Shown here one piece after another: positions 42,192 through 51,680 of a DNA stretch of 64,000 nt; position 1 is the first letter of the stretch, and each line of letters starts with the position of its first letter. Origin of the DNA: Candidatus Eiseniibacteriota bacterium. GTDB lineage: Bacteria; Orphanbacterota; Orphanbacteria; Orphanbacterales; Orphanbacteraceae. The stretch is taken from positions 212,993 to 276,992 of the forward strand of contig JAJRWB010000001.1 of assembly GCA_024276995.1 (NCBI GenBank), in the 5' to 3' direction. Both the position numbers and the translations under genes were made by a program. The notes beneath the pieces are model-generated. The model was not told where the DNA came from. It ran no database searches and saw only the letters and a list, made by a program, of their open reading frames with translations.

Positions 42192-44666
42192 TCAGAACAG
42201 GTAATTCACCACCGTACCTCCGGCGGCGACGGGCAACTCCCTCGGTGCGGACGCTTTCTCCGGGTCACCCCCGGCGTGACCACCGCCGGCGCGCCGGCGG
42301 GGTGTCGTGTCATTTCGCCGATCGTCCGGACGATTCCGGTCGGCGAGAAGGACGTCGAACTGGTCGAGCTGCAGGCCGCTGTCAGCCATCGACGCGGCGA
42401 GCTTCGGAAGGTCGGATTGGAGCGCCGCCTTCACCGCCGGGTTCTCCACTTCGATGATCCCCTTTACCGTGTCCCCTTCCACCGCGAGGCGGAGGATCAC
42501 CCTGCCGAGTTCCGGGGGATCGAGACGGATTTCCGCCTGGTGCCCGCCGGTGTGGGCGAGGGCGGTGAAGCGGCCTCTCACCGCGCGAAGAATGTTTTCC
42601 CCGGCGGCCCACGCCGCGGGATGGGCGGGGCGGAGAGTCGGCGCGGGGGCCGTTTGTGCCGTGCGCGAAGGAGGCGGGGCGATTGCGGTGGCGGCGGGAG
42701 GGGTCTGGGCGACGTCGCCGGAGGTGGCGAGTTCCTCGAGGGCACCGCGGCCCGGGGGGAGAGTCGCGACCGCGGCGGGCGTCTCTTTCGGGCGACCGGC
42801 GCCCGATGCGGGAATCCTCTTCCATTCGAAAGGGCGGTCGAAGCGAGGCTCGCCGGGACGACTGCGTGCGCGCATCCGGTCGTGTCCCGCCCGGCCGGGA
42901 ACGACGCGGCGGCGGGCGCTTTTCTCTTCACGATCGGGCGCAGCCGAATCGTCCCGTTCGGAGGCGGTCCCGTCGGAGGCACCGGCGGTTGCGATCGCCG
43001 TCGTCGTCCCTTTCACGACGGAATACGCCGATGTCTCCACGCGGGCCGGGATCGTCGTCTCCGGGGAAGCGGCGCGCTCTCCCGACCGCGGGGCGACCTC
43101 TTCCGAAGCGCGGTTCCCGCCGCCTCGGTCGCTCACCCCGGCACGGCGGGCGATGTCCGAGGCGACGAGGTCGTCTTCACGCGCCGCGGGGGAAGCGATA
43201 TCCTCGACCGCGCTCCTACGACGGGGCGGGGCGATCCTCACGCTTCGCGGCGTCGTCGAGGCGGGTCGTCCGCGCTCCGGGACGTCGCCTTGTGGGGAGA
43301 AGAGGTCCGTTTCCTCCCTCTTCGCGCCGGTGGGGAACGTTTCTTTCCGTGTGGTCGCAGGCGTCCCGCCGTCACGGCCGGCGGTCGTCGCGTCGGCCCC
43401 GGTCCCGAGAGGTGCCGAGGTTTTCTCGTTCACGACGGCTCCTTCGATCGTCGGCGCGAAGGGACCACTCTTCGTCATGCCGACCACGCGGCGCGCGATC
43501 GGCCGCTCTTCAACGATCGGCCGTACAGCGGCGTCGGGATCCACGGCGGATGGGCCGCCCGGTTCGGTCGGTGATGCGCCTTCCCGGGCGGCACGAATCG
43601 CCCTTCGACTTCCGGGAAGGGGCCGCGCCGTGTCGTCGCCGGCGCCATCGGTTTGCGCGGCCGGGATGGCGGGGGTCTCGGACGGGCGAAGGGCGGCCTT
43701 CTCGAGGATCGGAACGTGGGGGAGGGTATTCTCCTCCGAAGGGGAAGGCGCGGTGCGGAGAATCTCGGGGAGGCGGAATTCCTTCCCCGCGGCCGGGCGG
43801 GCGCTCTTCGAATCGGGCCGGATCATCCTCGCCGGAGCCCCTTCGATGGCCGGCCCCGGTCGGATGGGCCCGGCGACGTCGCCCTCCTCGGTCGGGCCGC
43901 TATTCGCGATGATCGGCGCTTGGGAAACGCCGACTGCCGGGGACGACGTGCCGGCCGAAACGACCGGCGCTTCGGCGTGATCGATGACAGCGGTCTGCAC
44001 CACCGTTCCCGATACGTCGATTCGAGCCGCTTCCGGCCGGGCGGTCGGGGCCGAAGCGTCCCGGGTGATCGAGGTGGAAAGAGCCGGGGTCTCGGCGGGC
44101 GTCGCCGGAACGATCGGAGCGCCGAGAGGCGCGCCGCCGCGTGCGGGAGACGTCGCGGCGGGGGTCCTCCCCGCGGCGGAGGGCGTGCCGGTCGCCGGAA
44201 TCGGCTCCTCGTCGCCGAGCGGTGTTACGAGAAAACTCTTTGGCGCGGCCGCTTCGACCGGACGCTCCACCCCGCCGGCCGGCGGCACCCCTTCCCCCTC
44301 GTCCGCCGAGTCGACCGTCTCCGCCGCCTCGCCGCGGCCGGTCGCCGGCGGGGAGACGATCACCACGGCGGGATCGCCGTCGGGGGTGCGCGGTAGTACG
44401 AACGGAACGATGTCGCCGGCGCTCTCATCCGCAAAGGCGGGGGCGGTCTCTTCCTTCGGGCGGCCGGGGATCGTCGATCCACCCTTCCAGGCGGCCCGTT
44501 CGACGCCCGGCGAGCCGGAACGGATGAAATCACCGAGAAACGCAGCGAACCGATGCTCCGTCGCGCCGCTGGCCGGAGGGTGGGGCGCGCGGGAGCCGCC
44601 GCCGAGGCCGGATATCACCGGGCCGGCAATCGGATTCGAAAAAGAGGTGAACAGATTACGGTTCAA
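42192..44666 (-). CDS. fliK: Flagellar hook-length control protein FliK
   Basis: An 824-residue protein, twice the enteric length. Most of it is a disordered, Pro/Ala/Arg/Glu-rich ruler region. The C-terminal domain (about 685-790) is conserved FliK: AEIRLDPPELGRVILRLAVEGDTVKGIIEVENPAVKAALQSDLPKLAASMADSGLQ in sequence order; only landmarks are needed to recognise it (LDPPELGRV and LPKLAASMADSGL). It starts at TTG 44666, overlapping motE by 11 bases. FliK measures hook length and triggers FlhB switching. Confidence 0.9.
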   Translation of the reverse strand: MNRNLFTSFSNPIAGPVISGLGGGSRAPHPPASGATEHRFAAFLGDFIRSGSPGVERAAWKGGSTIPGRPKEETAPAFADESAGDIVPFVLPRTPDGDPAVVIVSPPATGRGEAAETVDSADEGEGVPPAGGVERPVEAAAPKSFLVTPLGDEEPIPATGTPSAAGRTPAATSPARGGAPLGAPIVPATPAETPALSTSITRDASAPTARPEAARIDVSGTVVQTAVIDHAEAPVVSAGTSSPAVGVSQAPIIANSGPTEEGDVAGPIRPGPAIEGAPARMIRPDSKSARPAAGKEFRLPEILRTAPSPSEENTLPHVPILEKAALRPSETPAIPAAQTDGAGDDTARPLPGSRRAIRAAREGASPTEPGGPSAVDPDAAVRPIVEERPIARRVVGMTKSGPFAPTIEGAVVNEKTSAPLGTGADATTAGRDGGTPATTRKETFPTGAKREETDLFSPQGDVPERGRPASTTPRSVRIAPPRRRSAVEDIASPAAREDDLVASDIARRAGVSDRGGGNRASEEVAPRSGERAASPETTIPARVETSAYSVVKGTTTAIATAGASDGTASERDDSAAPDREEKSARRRVVPGRAGHDRMRARSRPGEPRFDRPFEWKRIPASGAGRPKETPAAVATLPPGRGALEELATSGDVAQTPPAATAIAPPPSRTAQTAPAPTLRPAHPAAWAAGENILRAVRGRFTALAHTGGHQAEIRLDPPELGRVILRLAVEGDTVKGIIEVENPAVKAALQSDLPKLAASMADSGLQLDQFDVLLADRNRPDDRRNDTTPRRRAGGGHAGGDPEKASAPRELPVAAGGTVVNYLF

Positions 44667-45339
44667 GGCTCGTCATCCTCACGATCAGTTCGCTCAACCG
44701 GGCCGCCTTCGGCGGGTCGATGGCGGCGAGCACCGCCGCCGCGCTCTTATCTTTCATCGTGGCGAGGATCATCGCCGACTTGCTGTCCGGCATCGTGCCC
44801 AGGATCATCGCCACCTGCTTCGGCTTCATCTTCTCGTAGACTTTCACGAGACGAGCGAGTCTCTCCCTATCGAAGGGGAGCTTCTCGCTCTGGGCGGCGG
44901 CGATTTTTCCCGGTTCGGGCGCCGGGTGCGACGGGGTCTCTTCCTTCGCCGGCTCGGCGGCGGCCTTCGCGGTTTCCGCCGTCCGTGCGGCCTCGGCCGC
45001 CGCGGCGTCTTCCTTCTCCTTGGCCAGGCGCGCCTGCTCCGCCTCCGACTCGCGTGCGGCCTGCGCCTCGAGTTCGGCCGCCTTCGCCGCGACGGCGGCG
45101 AGCCCCTCTTCGCTCAGGAGCCCTTCCTCGATGTAGTGCTGCGCCAAGACGCTGTCGGCGAGAACGTACCGTTCGGCCGGCTTCATATGGGGCAGGCCGA
45201 ACTGGACCATCCCCTGGGTGAAGAGCGCCACCGGGATCGAAAGGATGAACACGCCGATTCCTCCGCCGACGAGGGGGATCAGAATCCCCGTCATTCCGCC
45301 TTTCTTCGCCGTTTCCTTCTCGTCCGTCTTGTCTGCCAT
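44656..45339 (-). CDS. MotE-like (MgtE N-terminal-domain) flagellar chaperone
   Basis: A 227-residue membrane-anchored protein: one N-terminal transmembrane helix (about 17-42), a long Ala/Glu coiled coil, and a C-terminal MgtE-N/FliG-N-like helical domain (MKPKQVAMILGTMPDSKSAMILATMKDKSAAAVLAAIDPPKAARL). This matches the MotE family, described as a chaperone for the periplasmic part of the motor. It lies between fliJ and fliK, a typical place. Confidence 0.82.
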   Translation of the reverse strand: MADKTDEKETAKKGGMTGILIPLVGGGIGVFILSIPVALFTQGMVQFGLPHMKPAERYVLADSVLAQHYIEEGLLSEEGLAAVAAKAAELEAQAARESEAEQARLAKEKEDAAAAEAARTAETAKAAAEPAKEETPSHPAPEPGKIAAAQSEKLPFDRERLARLVKVYEKMKPKQVAMILGTMPDSKSAMILATMKDKSAAAVLAAIDPPKAARLSELIVRMTSLEP

Positions 45340-45354
45340 GAACTGCCTCTTTTC

Positions 45355-45849
45355 TCACGCGCCGCCGGGCGTACCCGACCGGCGATTCTCCCCGGTATTC
45401 ACGTTTCGCGCTTTACGGATGAAAAGATCCCGACCTGCGTCGTCGTTCTCCTTCTGCTCCATCCGGTCGATTTCCCGCGCGAATTCCCGCATGCCGGTTT
45501 CCTTCAGTTTCTCGAGCACCTTGCGGTCGGTCGACGCCCTCACGAGTGCTTCCCTCGCCGATTCCACGTTTCGCGAGCAGTGCTTCACCGTTTCCCTCTG
45601 CCGCGCGATCTCCCGGGCGAGATGGTCGAAGTAATCGCGCCATCGACTCTCCTCGACGACGTCGAGTTTTCCCTCCCGCCGCCGGAGCGCCTCGAGGCGG
45701 CACTCCTCCCAGCGAAGGAGGTCGTCGGAGAGCCGCTTCTCTTCGCGGAGGAAGATTCTCCGCGCGCGCGCCAGATCTCGTTTCTTCTCATCTTCATTCC
45801 GTTCCCTCGCCTCCAGCACTTTCTGCAGCCGGAAGCGATGCCTCCTCAT
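45355..45849 (-). CDS. fliJ: Flagellar export protein FliJ
   Basis: A 164-residue helical protein forming a long antiparallel coiled coil with N-terminal RFRLQKVLEARERNEDEKKRDLARARR and many Arg/Glu heptads, the FliJ pattern. FliJ is the central stalk of the FliI ATPase ring. Its ATG 45849 overlaps the fliI stop (ATGA), showing translational coupling. Confidence 0.87.
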   Translation of the reverse strand: MRRHRFRLQKVLEARERNEDEKKRDLARARRIFLREEKRLSDDLLRWEECRLEALRRREGKLDVVEESRWRDYFDHLAREIARQRETVKHCSRNVESAREALVRASTDRKVLEKLKETGMREFAREIDRMEQKENDDAGRDLFIRKARNVNTGENRRSGTPGGA

Positions 45850-47177
45850 TGTCCCGCCTGTCCGGCGAGGCCGAGTACCGAGCGGACCGTTTCCGCGAAT
45901 TCCGTTTCTTCTTCCACCCGCTGGGTTAAAAACATCCGGATCGATTCGATGCGGGAGATCGCCCGGTCGATTCTCGGGTTGCTCCCCTTGACGTAAGCGC
46001 CGATGTTGATCAGGTCTTCCGCTTCGCGGTAGGTGCCGAGAAGCTCCCGGACCGCGGCGGCGGCGAGCCGATGCTCTTCATCGGTGACATCGCCCATCAG
46101 GCGACTCACGCTCTCGAGAACATCGACCGGCGGATAGTGATTCGCGGCGGCGAGCTTTCGGGAAAGGACGATATGTCCGTCGAGAATCGAACGGGCGGTG
46201 TCGGCCACCGGATCGTTCATGTCGTCCCCTTCGACAAGCACCGTGTAAAGCCCGGTAATGCTTCCCTCCCGCGACGTCCCCGACCGCTCGAGCAGTTTCG
46301 GCAGAAGGGCGAACACCGACGGCGGATATCCCTTCGTGGCGGGGGGTTCGCCGGCGGCGAGGCCGACTTCCCGCTGCGCCATGGCGACGCGGGTGACCGA
46401 GTCCATCAGGAGCATCACGTCTTTCCCCAGGTCGCGAAAATGTTCGGCAATCGCCGTGGCGAGGAGCGCACCCTTGAGCCGGAGAATCGCCGGCTGGTCG
46501 GATGTCACCGCCACGACCACCGACTTCGCGAGGCCCTCTTCACCGAGATCGCGCTCGATGAAGTCGCGCACCTCGCGGCCGCGCTCGCCGACGAGTGCGA
46601 TCACGTTGAGATCGGCTTCGCAGTTTCGGGCGATCATGCCGAGCACGGTGCTCTTCCCGACGCCGCTCCCGGCGAAGATCCCGACGCGCTGGCCCCTGCC
46701 GCATGTGAGAAGACCGTCGATCGAGCGGATTCCCGTGGCAAGGGGTACGGAGATGCGTCGGCGCGTCATCGGTCCGGGAGGATCGGCGGCGAGGGGGCGT
46801 CTCGTGTCGGTTCGGATCTCGCCGAGGCCGTCGATCGGCGCGCCGAGGCCGTCGATCACCCGGCCGAGGAGGGCGTCGCCGACGCCCGCCTCGATCGGTC
46901 GACCGAGAGCCTCCACACGGCTGCCGGGCGCCACGCCGGCGGTGTCGTCGAGCGCCATGAGGAGCACGCGATCGCCGCGGAACCCGACCACTTCCGCGCG
47001 GATCCGCCTCGCCGGAGACCCCGCGTCGATGAGGCAACTCTCTCCCACCGATACCGCGGGTCCCCGCGACTCGATGATCAGCCCCACCGTGTCCGCCACC
47101 CTGCCGGTGAGGCGGATCGATTCGGTCTCGCGGATCGCCGCGAGAAAACTGTTCACGTCGATCGTGGCGGTGGTCAC
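45846..47177 (-). CDS. fliI: Flagellum-specific ATPase FliI
   Basis: A 443-residue AAA-type (F1-beta-like) ATPase of the flagellar export apparatus. The Walker A GSGVGKST and Walker B VMLLMDSVTRVAMAQREVGLAAGEPPATKGYPPSVF are intact, as is the catalytic Glu region GERGREVRDFIERD. The start is GTG 47177, overlapping the fliH stop (GTGA); the longer frame upstream overlaps fliH and is not used. Confidence 0.95.
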   Translation of the reverse strand: MTTATIDVNSFLAAIRETESIRLTGRVADTVGLIIESRGPAVSVGESCLIDAGSPARRIRAEVVGFRGDRVLLMALDDTAGVAPGSRVEALGRPIEAGVGDALLGRVIDGLGAPIDGLGEIRTDTRRPLAADPPGPMTRRRISVPLATGIRSIDGLLTCGRGQRVGIFAGSGVGKSTVLGMIARNCEADLNVIALVGERGREVRDFIERDLGEEGLAKSVVVAVTSDQPAILRLKGALLATAIAEHFRDLGKDVMLLMDSVTRVAMAQREVGLAAGEPPATKGYPPSVFALLPKLLERSGTSREGSITGLYTVLVEGDDMNDPVADTARSILDGHIVLSRKLAAANHYPPVDVLESVSRLMGDVTDEEHRLAAAAVRELLGTYREAEDLINIGAYVKGSNPRIDRAISRIESIRMFLTQRVEEETEFAETVRSVLGLAGQAGQ

Positions 47178-47821
47178 TTCAGCGTCTCCATCAGCGCGCG
47201 TTCCATCACTTCGATCTGTTTCTCCACTCTGGCGTCGACGTCTCCCGTCTCGGTGACGACGAGGCACCCGCCGCGCCGTATGCGGCGATCTCCCTCGAAC
47301 CGGACCGCGCCCGATAGGCGAACGTCGTCGGCGCACATTTCCCGATTCTCCTCCACCACGGCGAGATCGTCGGGGTGAAGGCGCACGGTCAGCTCTTCCC
47401 GTTCCGCGGCGAGAGCGAGGGCGCGGCGCGCCGACTCGACCACCACGGCGGCATCGATCTTCACGGAGTGGCCGATGATCTTCTCCGCCATCGCCACGGC
47501 GAGGCGCACCACCGTTTCCGATGCGGCGGTGAGGGCGTCGCGGCGAAGCGAGTCGACCCGTTCGGCCGCCCCCTCGAGGGCGGCGACGGCGCCGCCGAGA
47601 CGGGCGGTCACTTCTGCGTCGATCCTCTTCTCCATGGACGATCTCTCCGCTTCGAACGCCGCCCGCTCTTCTTCCCGCAGCGCGAGGAGGCGCTCCACCT
47701 CGGCGCGGAGCTCCGCTTCGCAGGCGGCGCCGCTTCGCGCGGCGCGGATCGCCCTGTCCGGGAGCTCCACCGGGAAGGCATCTTCGAGAACGCGTGCGGG
47801 CCGGATCACTCTCGACGTCAT
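47174..47821 (-). CDS. fliH: Flagellar export regulator FliH
   Basis: A 215-residue coiled-coil protein that inhibits FliI and tethers it to the C-ring. The central coiled coil (ELRAEVERLLALREEERAAFEAER) is followed by the V-ATPase-E-like C-terminal domain (VRLHPDDLAVVEENREM, GGCLVVTETGDVDARVEKQIEVM). The ATG at 47821 overlaps the fliG stop (ATGA). Confidence 0.9.
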   Translation of the reverse strand: MTSRVIRPARVLEDAFPVELPDRAIRAARSGAACEAELRAEVERLLALREEERAAFEAERSSMEKRIDAEVTARLGGAVAALEGAAERVDSLRRDALTAASETVVRLAVAMAEKIIGHSVKIDAAVVVESARRALALAAEREELTVRLHPDDLAVVEENREMCADDVRLSGAVRFEGDRRIRRGGCLVVTETGDVDARVEKQIEVMERALMETLK

Positions 47822-48831
47822 TCCGATTCCCCTCCCCTGTCGATCACGATCTCCCCTTGCTCCTCGAGGGCACGTGCCTGGTCGATGATCCTGTCCTGGG
47901 CGCCTTCGATCTCTTCGGGCTTGAGCTGGTTCATGTAGTCCATCTCTTCCCGGATGGTGAGCGCCGCGCGCTCCGACATGTTCTTGAAAAACTTCGCCTG
48001 GATCGAATCGTCCGCCTTCTTGAGGGCCACGCACAGATCCTTCTGATCGACTTCCTTGAGAAGGCGCTGCATGCCGCGATCGTCGAGGAGAAGGAGATCC
48101 CGGAAGACGAACATCAGCTTGCGCACCCGCGCCGCGAGGTCGGCGTCCAGGTCGGACATCGAATCGAGCACCGTCTTCTGCGCCTCGAGGGGCACCATGT
48201 TGAGCAGCCCGGCGACCAGCTCTTCGCCGCCCATCTGCTCGGCGCGTTTCACCGGTCCTTCGCCCTGGGCGGGGCGGAAGAGGGGGGCGAGCTTCCCGTG
48301 CACCGTGGCGGCGGCATCGGGGGAGATCTCCCGCATCGTGGCGATGCGCCAGCCCATTTCGGGCTGAAGTTCCTCCGGAAGGGCGGCGATCACCTGGCCC
48401 GCCGCCTCCGGATCGACCTGGGTCAGAATGAAAGCCATCGTCTGCGGGTGCTCCTGGATGATGATCTGGGCGAATTTCGCCGGGTCCTTCTTCACGAAGG
48501 CCGTGAGCGCTTCGTGGGACCGCCATTCCATCTTGCGGAACGCCTCGGTCCCTTCCGTCTTTCCGAGGCTCTCCTCGAGAATGCGGGCCGCCCTCTCGAG
48601 GCCCCCTTCGGTTTGCGCCTGCGACGCGGCGATCCGGTTATGAAATTCGGCGAGCACCGCGTCGGACATCTCCTCGGGAACGTCGCCGAGCCGGAGAATC
48701 TCCTCCGCCACGAGTTCGACCTCGTTATGGGCGAGATTCTCCAGGAGCGGCTTCGCCTCGCTGCCGAGGGACATCACCACGATGGCGGCCCTCTGCCTCG
48801 GCGTCAGTTCTTCCGCGGTGACAATCGCCAT
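47818..48831 (-). CDS. fliG: Flagellar motor switch protein FliG
   Basis: A 337-residue C-ring protein that receives torque from MotA. Armadillo-type repeats run through the protein, with the EHPQT motif (IIIQEHPQTMAFILTQVDPEAAG) and a C-terminal domain (VFRDLLLLDDRGMQRLLKEVD, NMSERAALTIREEMDYM) holding the charged torque helix. ATG 48831 lies four bases from the fliF stop. Confidence 0.95.
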   Translation of the reverse strand: MAIVTAEELTPRQRAAIVVMSLGSEAKPLLENLAHNEVELVAEEILRLGDVPEEMSDAVLAEFHNRIAASQAQTEGGLERAARILEESLGKTEGTEAFRKMEWRSHEALTAFVKKDPAKFAQIIIQEHPQTMAFILTQVDPEAAGQVIAALPEELQPEMGWRIATMREISPDAAATVHGKLAPLFRPAQGEGPVKRAEQMGGEELVAGLLNMVPLEAQKTVLDSMSDLDADLAARVRKLMFVFRDLLLLDDRGMQRLLKEVDQKDLCVALKKADDSIQAKFFKNMSERAALTIREEMDYMNQLKPEEIEGAQDRIIDQARALEEQGEIVIDRGGESE

Positions 48832-48835
48832 GGTC

Positions 48836-50383
48836 CTAGCCGTCCTCCGTCAGCATCGTTCGAATCACGTCCGCCGACTCCTCCGGTTTCTCCCGGGCGA
48901 GTTCCGAAACTCTCTGTGCCACCGACGCCACTTCGACGCGGGTTCTCTCGTCGAGAGGCGGCGCCGCCGCAGGTGCCGGAGCGCCGGTCGGCCCGCCCCC
49001 CGCCGCCGGCGCGAGTGCTTCCTGCCGGTGGGGTGGGGCGGCTTCGGAGAGGGTTTTCGCAACCGAATGGAAGATCTTCTTCACAATGAGGAACGCCGCG
49101 AGAAGAACGAGGAAGAAGAGCGCCTTCTGCGTGATCGCCTCGATCATCATCCTCTTGTCGAGGCGTGCCATCTCCTCCCGCTCGGTGCGGAGTTGTTCCC
49201 TGTCGAGTTCGACGCAGGCGATGTGAAACTGGTCACCCCGCGTTTCGTCGACGCCGACGGCGTTCTTCACCAGGGCGGCGATCTCATCGAGTTCCGCCGC
49301 CGAACGGGGCACGAACACAGGCTCGGGATTCTCCCCTTCGGCGCCTTCGGGGATTTCGTAGTTTCCCCCCACCGTCACGGCAACGGTGAGGCGCTCGATG
49401 CTGCCGGGCGCCTTCACCACGCGCTCCACCGTCTTGTTCAGTTCATAGTTGGTCACCGAGTTGCGATACTCGCTTCCGGCATCGCCCGTTTCCTCGCTCA
49501 CCTCCTCGCTTCGCACCGAGGCGTTGTCGGGATCGTATATTTCGGAATCCCGCTCCATCCTTTCGAAATCAAGCTTCGCCGTGATCCGCACGAGGGCGTT
49601 CCCCGGTCCGACCATCCGGTCGAGGAGGGTCTGCGCCTTCTCCTGGAGCGTGAGGGCGAGGGCCGACTCCGCCTCGAACCGCTCGGTTCCGGCGGCATCG
49701 AAGCCGTCCGCCCCGGACGTGGAGGTAAGGAGGTTGCCGTAGTAGTCGAGAACATTCACCGCCGAAGGTTCGAGGCTCTCCACGCTCCCCGATACGAGCC
49801 GGGTGATCCCCTCGATCTGCTTGCGCGTCAACTTCACCCCGGGTTTGATGCGGAGCATCACCGACGCGGTGGTCTCGTTCTTACCGCCCACGAAGAGGCT
49901 CCGCTCGGGGATGACGAGATGAACGCGGGCGGCCATCACCTCGTCCATTTCACGGATCGTGCGGGTGAGTTCTCCCTCGAGGGCGCGCCGATAGTTCACT
50001 TGCTGCATGAAACTCGTCATTCCGAAGCGGCTCTTGTCGAAGATCTCGTAGCCGGAACGGCCCGATACGGGACCACCTTCGCTCGCCATGTCGAGACGGA
50101 CCGAGTAGACCTCCTTTTCGGGGACGAGGATCGTCTTGCCGCCGTCCTCGAGGCGGAAGGGGGTCTTCGATTCCCTCAGCCGGTCGACGACGCCGCTCGC
50201 CTGGTCGGAATCGAGTCCGGCGTAGAGAACGGCGTACGTCACGTGATTCACGAGAAACAGTGAAACCGCCACGGTAATCGCGGCGCCGAGGCCGAGGCTG
50301 AGAACGAGGAATTTCTGGCCCGGCCCGAGGGCGCCCCATCGTTCGAGCACGCCGCCCAGGAGGTTGCTCAATGCTTCAGCCAA
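48836..50383 (-). CDS. fliF: Flagellar MS-ring protein FliF
   Basis: A 515-residue ring protein with a transmembrane helix near residues 25-45 (KFLVLSLGLGAAITVAVSLFLV) and a second one at about 425-448. The periplasmic ring-building motifs include TPFRLEDGGKTILVPEKEVYSVRLDMASEGGP and VAARVHLVIPERSLF. It starts at TTG 50383 with AGGAGGAAA in front. The cytoplasmic tail binds FliG. Confidence 0.94.
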   Translation of the reverse strand: MAEALSNLLGGVLERWGALGPGQKFLVLSLGLGAAITVAVSLFLVNHVTYAVLYAGLDSDQASGVVDRLRESKTPFRLEDGGKTILVPEKEVYSVRLDMASEGGPVSGRSGYEIFDKSRFGMTSFMQQVNYRRALEGELTRTIREMDEVMAARVHLVIPERSLFVGGKNETTASVMLRIKPGVKLTRKQIEGITRLVSGSVESLEPSAVNVLDYYGNLLTSTSGADGFDAAGTERFEAESALALTLQEKAQTLLDRMVGPGNALVRITAKLDFERMERDSEIYDPDNASVRSEEVSEETGDAGSEYRNSVTNYELNKTVERVVKAPGSIERLTVAVTVGGNYEIPEGAEGENPEPVFVPRSAAELDEIAALVKNAVGVDETRGDQFHIACVELDREQLRTEREEMARLDKRMMIEAITQKALFFLVLLAAFLIVKKIFHSVAKTLSEAAPPHRQEALAPAAGGGPTGAPAPAAAPPLDERTRVEVASVAQRVSELAREKPEESADVIRTMLTEDG

Positions 50384-50402
50384 GATGCTTTCCTCCTATT
50401 CG

Positions 50403-50726
50403 CTAGACCGATGTGCGACTCAGCTCCCGGTACGCATCCAGGAGCTTGTTCCGGATCTCGATCATCATGTCGAGGGCGAGGTTCGCTTCCTGCACGGCGA
50501 GCATCACCTCGTGCGGATCGGTGACCGATCCCTCGAGCACGCCCTCGACCTTGGCGTCCGCCGCCTTCTCGAGCCTGCCGACGCCGTCGATGTAACCCTT
50601 GAGAATCTCGCCGAACGATTCGCCCCCGGCGGGCGTCGACGTCTTGTCGGGCGATCCGATGCCGCCGATCGTGCCGGGACCGGTGAGGCCCCGGACCGGA
50701 ATCGAGCGGGACAGGTCGAAAGTCAT
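50403..50726 (-). CDS. fliE: MS-ring/rod adaptor protein FliE
   Basis: A 107-residue protein that links the MS ring to the rod. The C-terminal half carries the FliE core (VTDPHEVMLAVQEANLALDMMIEIRNKLLDAYRELSRTSV); the N-terminus is variable. It lies between flgC and fliF in the standard flgB-flgC-fliE-fliF order. Confidence 0.93.
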   Translation of the reverse strand: MTFDLSRSIPVRGLTGPGTIGGIGSPDKTSTPAGGESFGEILKGYIDGVGRLEKAADAKVEGVLEGSVTDPHEVMLAVQEANLALDMMIEIRNKLLDAYRELSRTSV

Positions 50727-50739
50727 CGGTCGCGTTCTC

Positions 50740-51240
50740 CTAGATCTCGAGAGACTTGTTGAACATGCTCTTGTATGCCTTCATCGCCGCCAGGTTCGCT
50801 TCGTACGCCCGCGTGGCGGCCACCATGTCGACCATCTCGGTCACCGTGTTGATGTCGGGCACCTTGATGTAACCGTTCTCGTCCGCCTGCGGGTGGGCCG
50901 GTTCATAGACATAGGTGAACCCGGCGTCGGCATCGACTTTTTCCTGCGCGCGAACGACGGGAGCGTTGTCGGCGCCCGACGCGAGGCGGCGGGCGGTGCC
51001 CGGCAGGTGGCGGCTCGACGTCTTTTCGAGCCGAATCGTGTGCGAAGCGGCACGGCTCTTCCTCGCCTTTCCCGCCTCGGCGGAGGTGACTTCCACGAAG
51101 TGCCTCTTGTAGACCTCACCCTTCCCGGCGGGCGTCGTCTCGGCATTCGCGATGTTCCGGGCGATGGCGTCCATGCGCTTCCGCTGGGCGGACATTCCCG
51201 ACGCGCTGATCGACATCGACCCGAAAAGATCATCACCCAT
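50740..51240 (-). CDS. flgC: Proximal rod protein FlgC
   Basis: A 166-residue rod subunit. N-terminal FGSMSISASGMSAQRKRMDAIARNIANAETTPAGKGEVYKRH and C-terminal YIKVPDINTVTEMVDMVAATRAYEANLAAMKAYKSM are the FlgC signature. It follows flgB by 14 bases. Confidence 0.96.
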   Translation of the reverse strand: MGDDLFGSMSISASGMSAQRKRMDAIARNIANAETTPAGKGEVYKRHFVEVTSAEAGKARKSRAASHTIRLEKTSSRHLPGTARRLASGADNAPVVRAQEKVDADAGFTYVYEPAHPQADENGYIKVPDINTVTEMVDMVAATRAYEANLAAMKAYKSMFNKSLEI

Positions 51241-51254
51241 GATTCATCTCCTCC

Positions 51255-51653
51255 TTACGATCTTCCCTGGATACTGGCGCGCAGGGCCGCGATCTTCAGC
51301 GTGGCGAGCCGTGCCGCCATGTTGAACCGGAGCTGGTTTGCCGCCAGGGCGACGACTTCCTCTTCCGTGTCGACGGCGTCCGAGCCGTCTTCCGCCGGCT
51401 CGTCGAAGAACTCCACCTTTCGCTCTTCCACCTTCCCCGCCCCGAGATGTCTCTCGTCGGTACCGGCGAGGGGAAGCGACACGGCGCCGGTGCGCGCGAG
51501 TTCATCGGAGAAGCGGACTCCCTTGCGGACGTACCCGGCGGCGCCGGCGTTCGCGAGGTTCGCCGCGTGGACCTTCTGTCGCGCCGCGCCGATGTCGAGC
51601 AGTTTTCGGATCGCCGCGAGGCTCGTACGGTCGAACAGTCCGACCCGGTTCAT
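51255..51653 (-). CDS. flgB: Proximal rod protein FlgB
   Basis: A 132-residue rod protein with the motif HAANLANAGAAGYVRKGVRF near residue 26 and a C-terminal rod helix (VVALAANQLRFNMAARLATLKIAALRASI). It heads the long flgB-to-flgE transcription unit. A sigma54-like element lies about 58-73 bases upstream, in the 3' end of the regulator gene. Confidence 0.94.
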   Translation of the reverse strand: MNRVGLFDRTSLAAIRKLLDIGAARQKVHAANLANAGAAGYVRKGVRFSDELARTGAVSLPLAGTDERHLGAGKVEERKVEFFDEPAEDGSDAVDTEEEVVALAANQLRFNMAARLATLKIAALRASIQGRS

Positions 51654-51680
51654 TCCAATACTCCTTCCGAAGTGGATGGA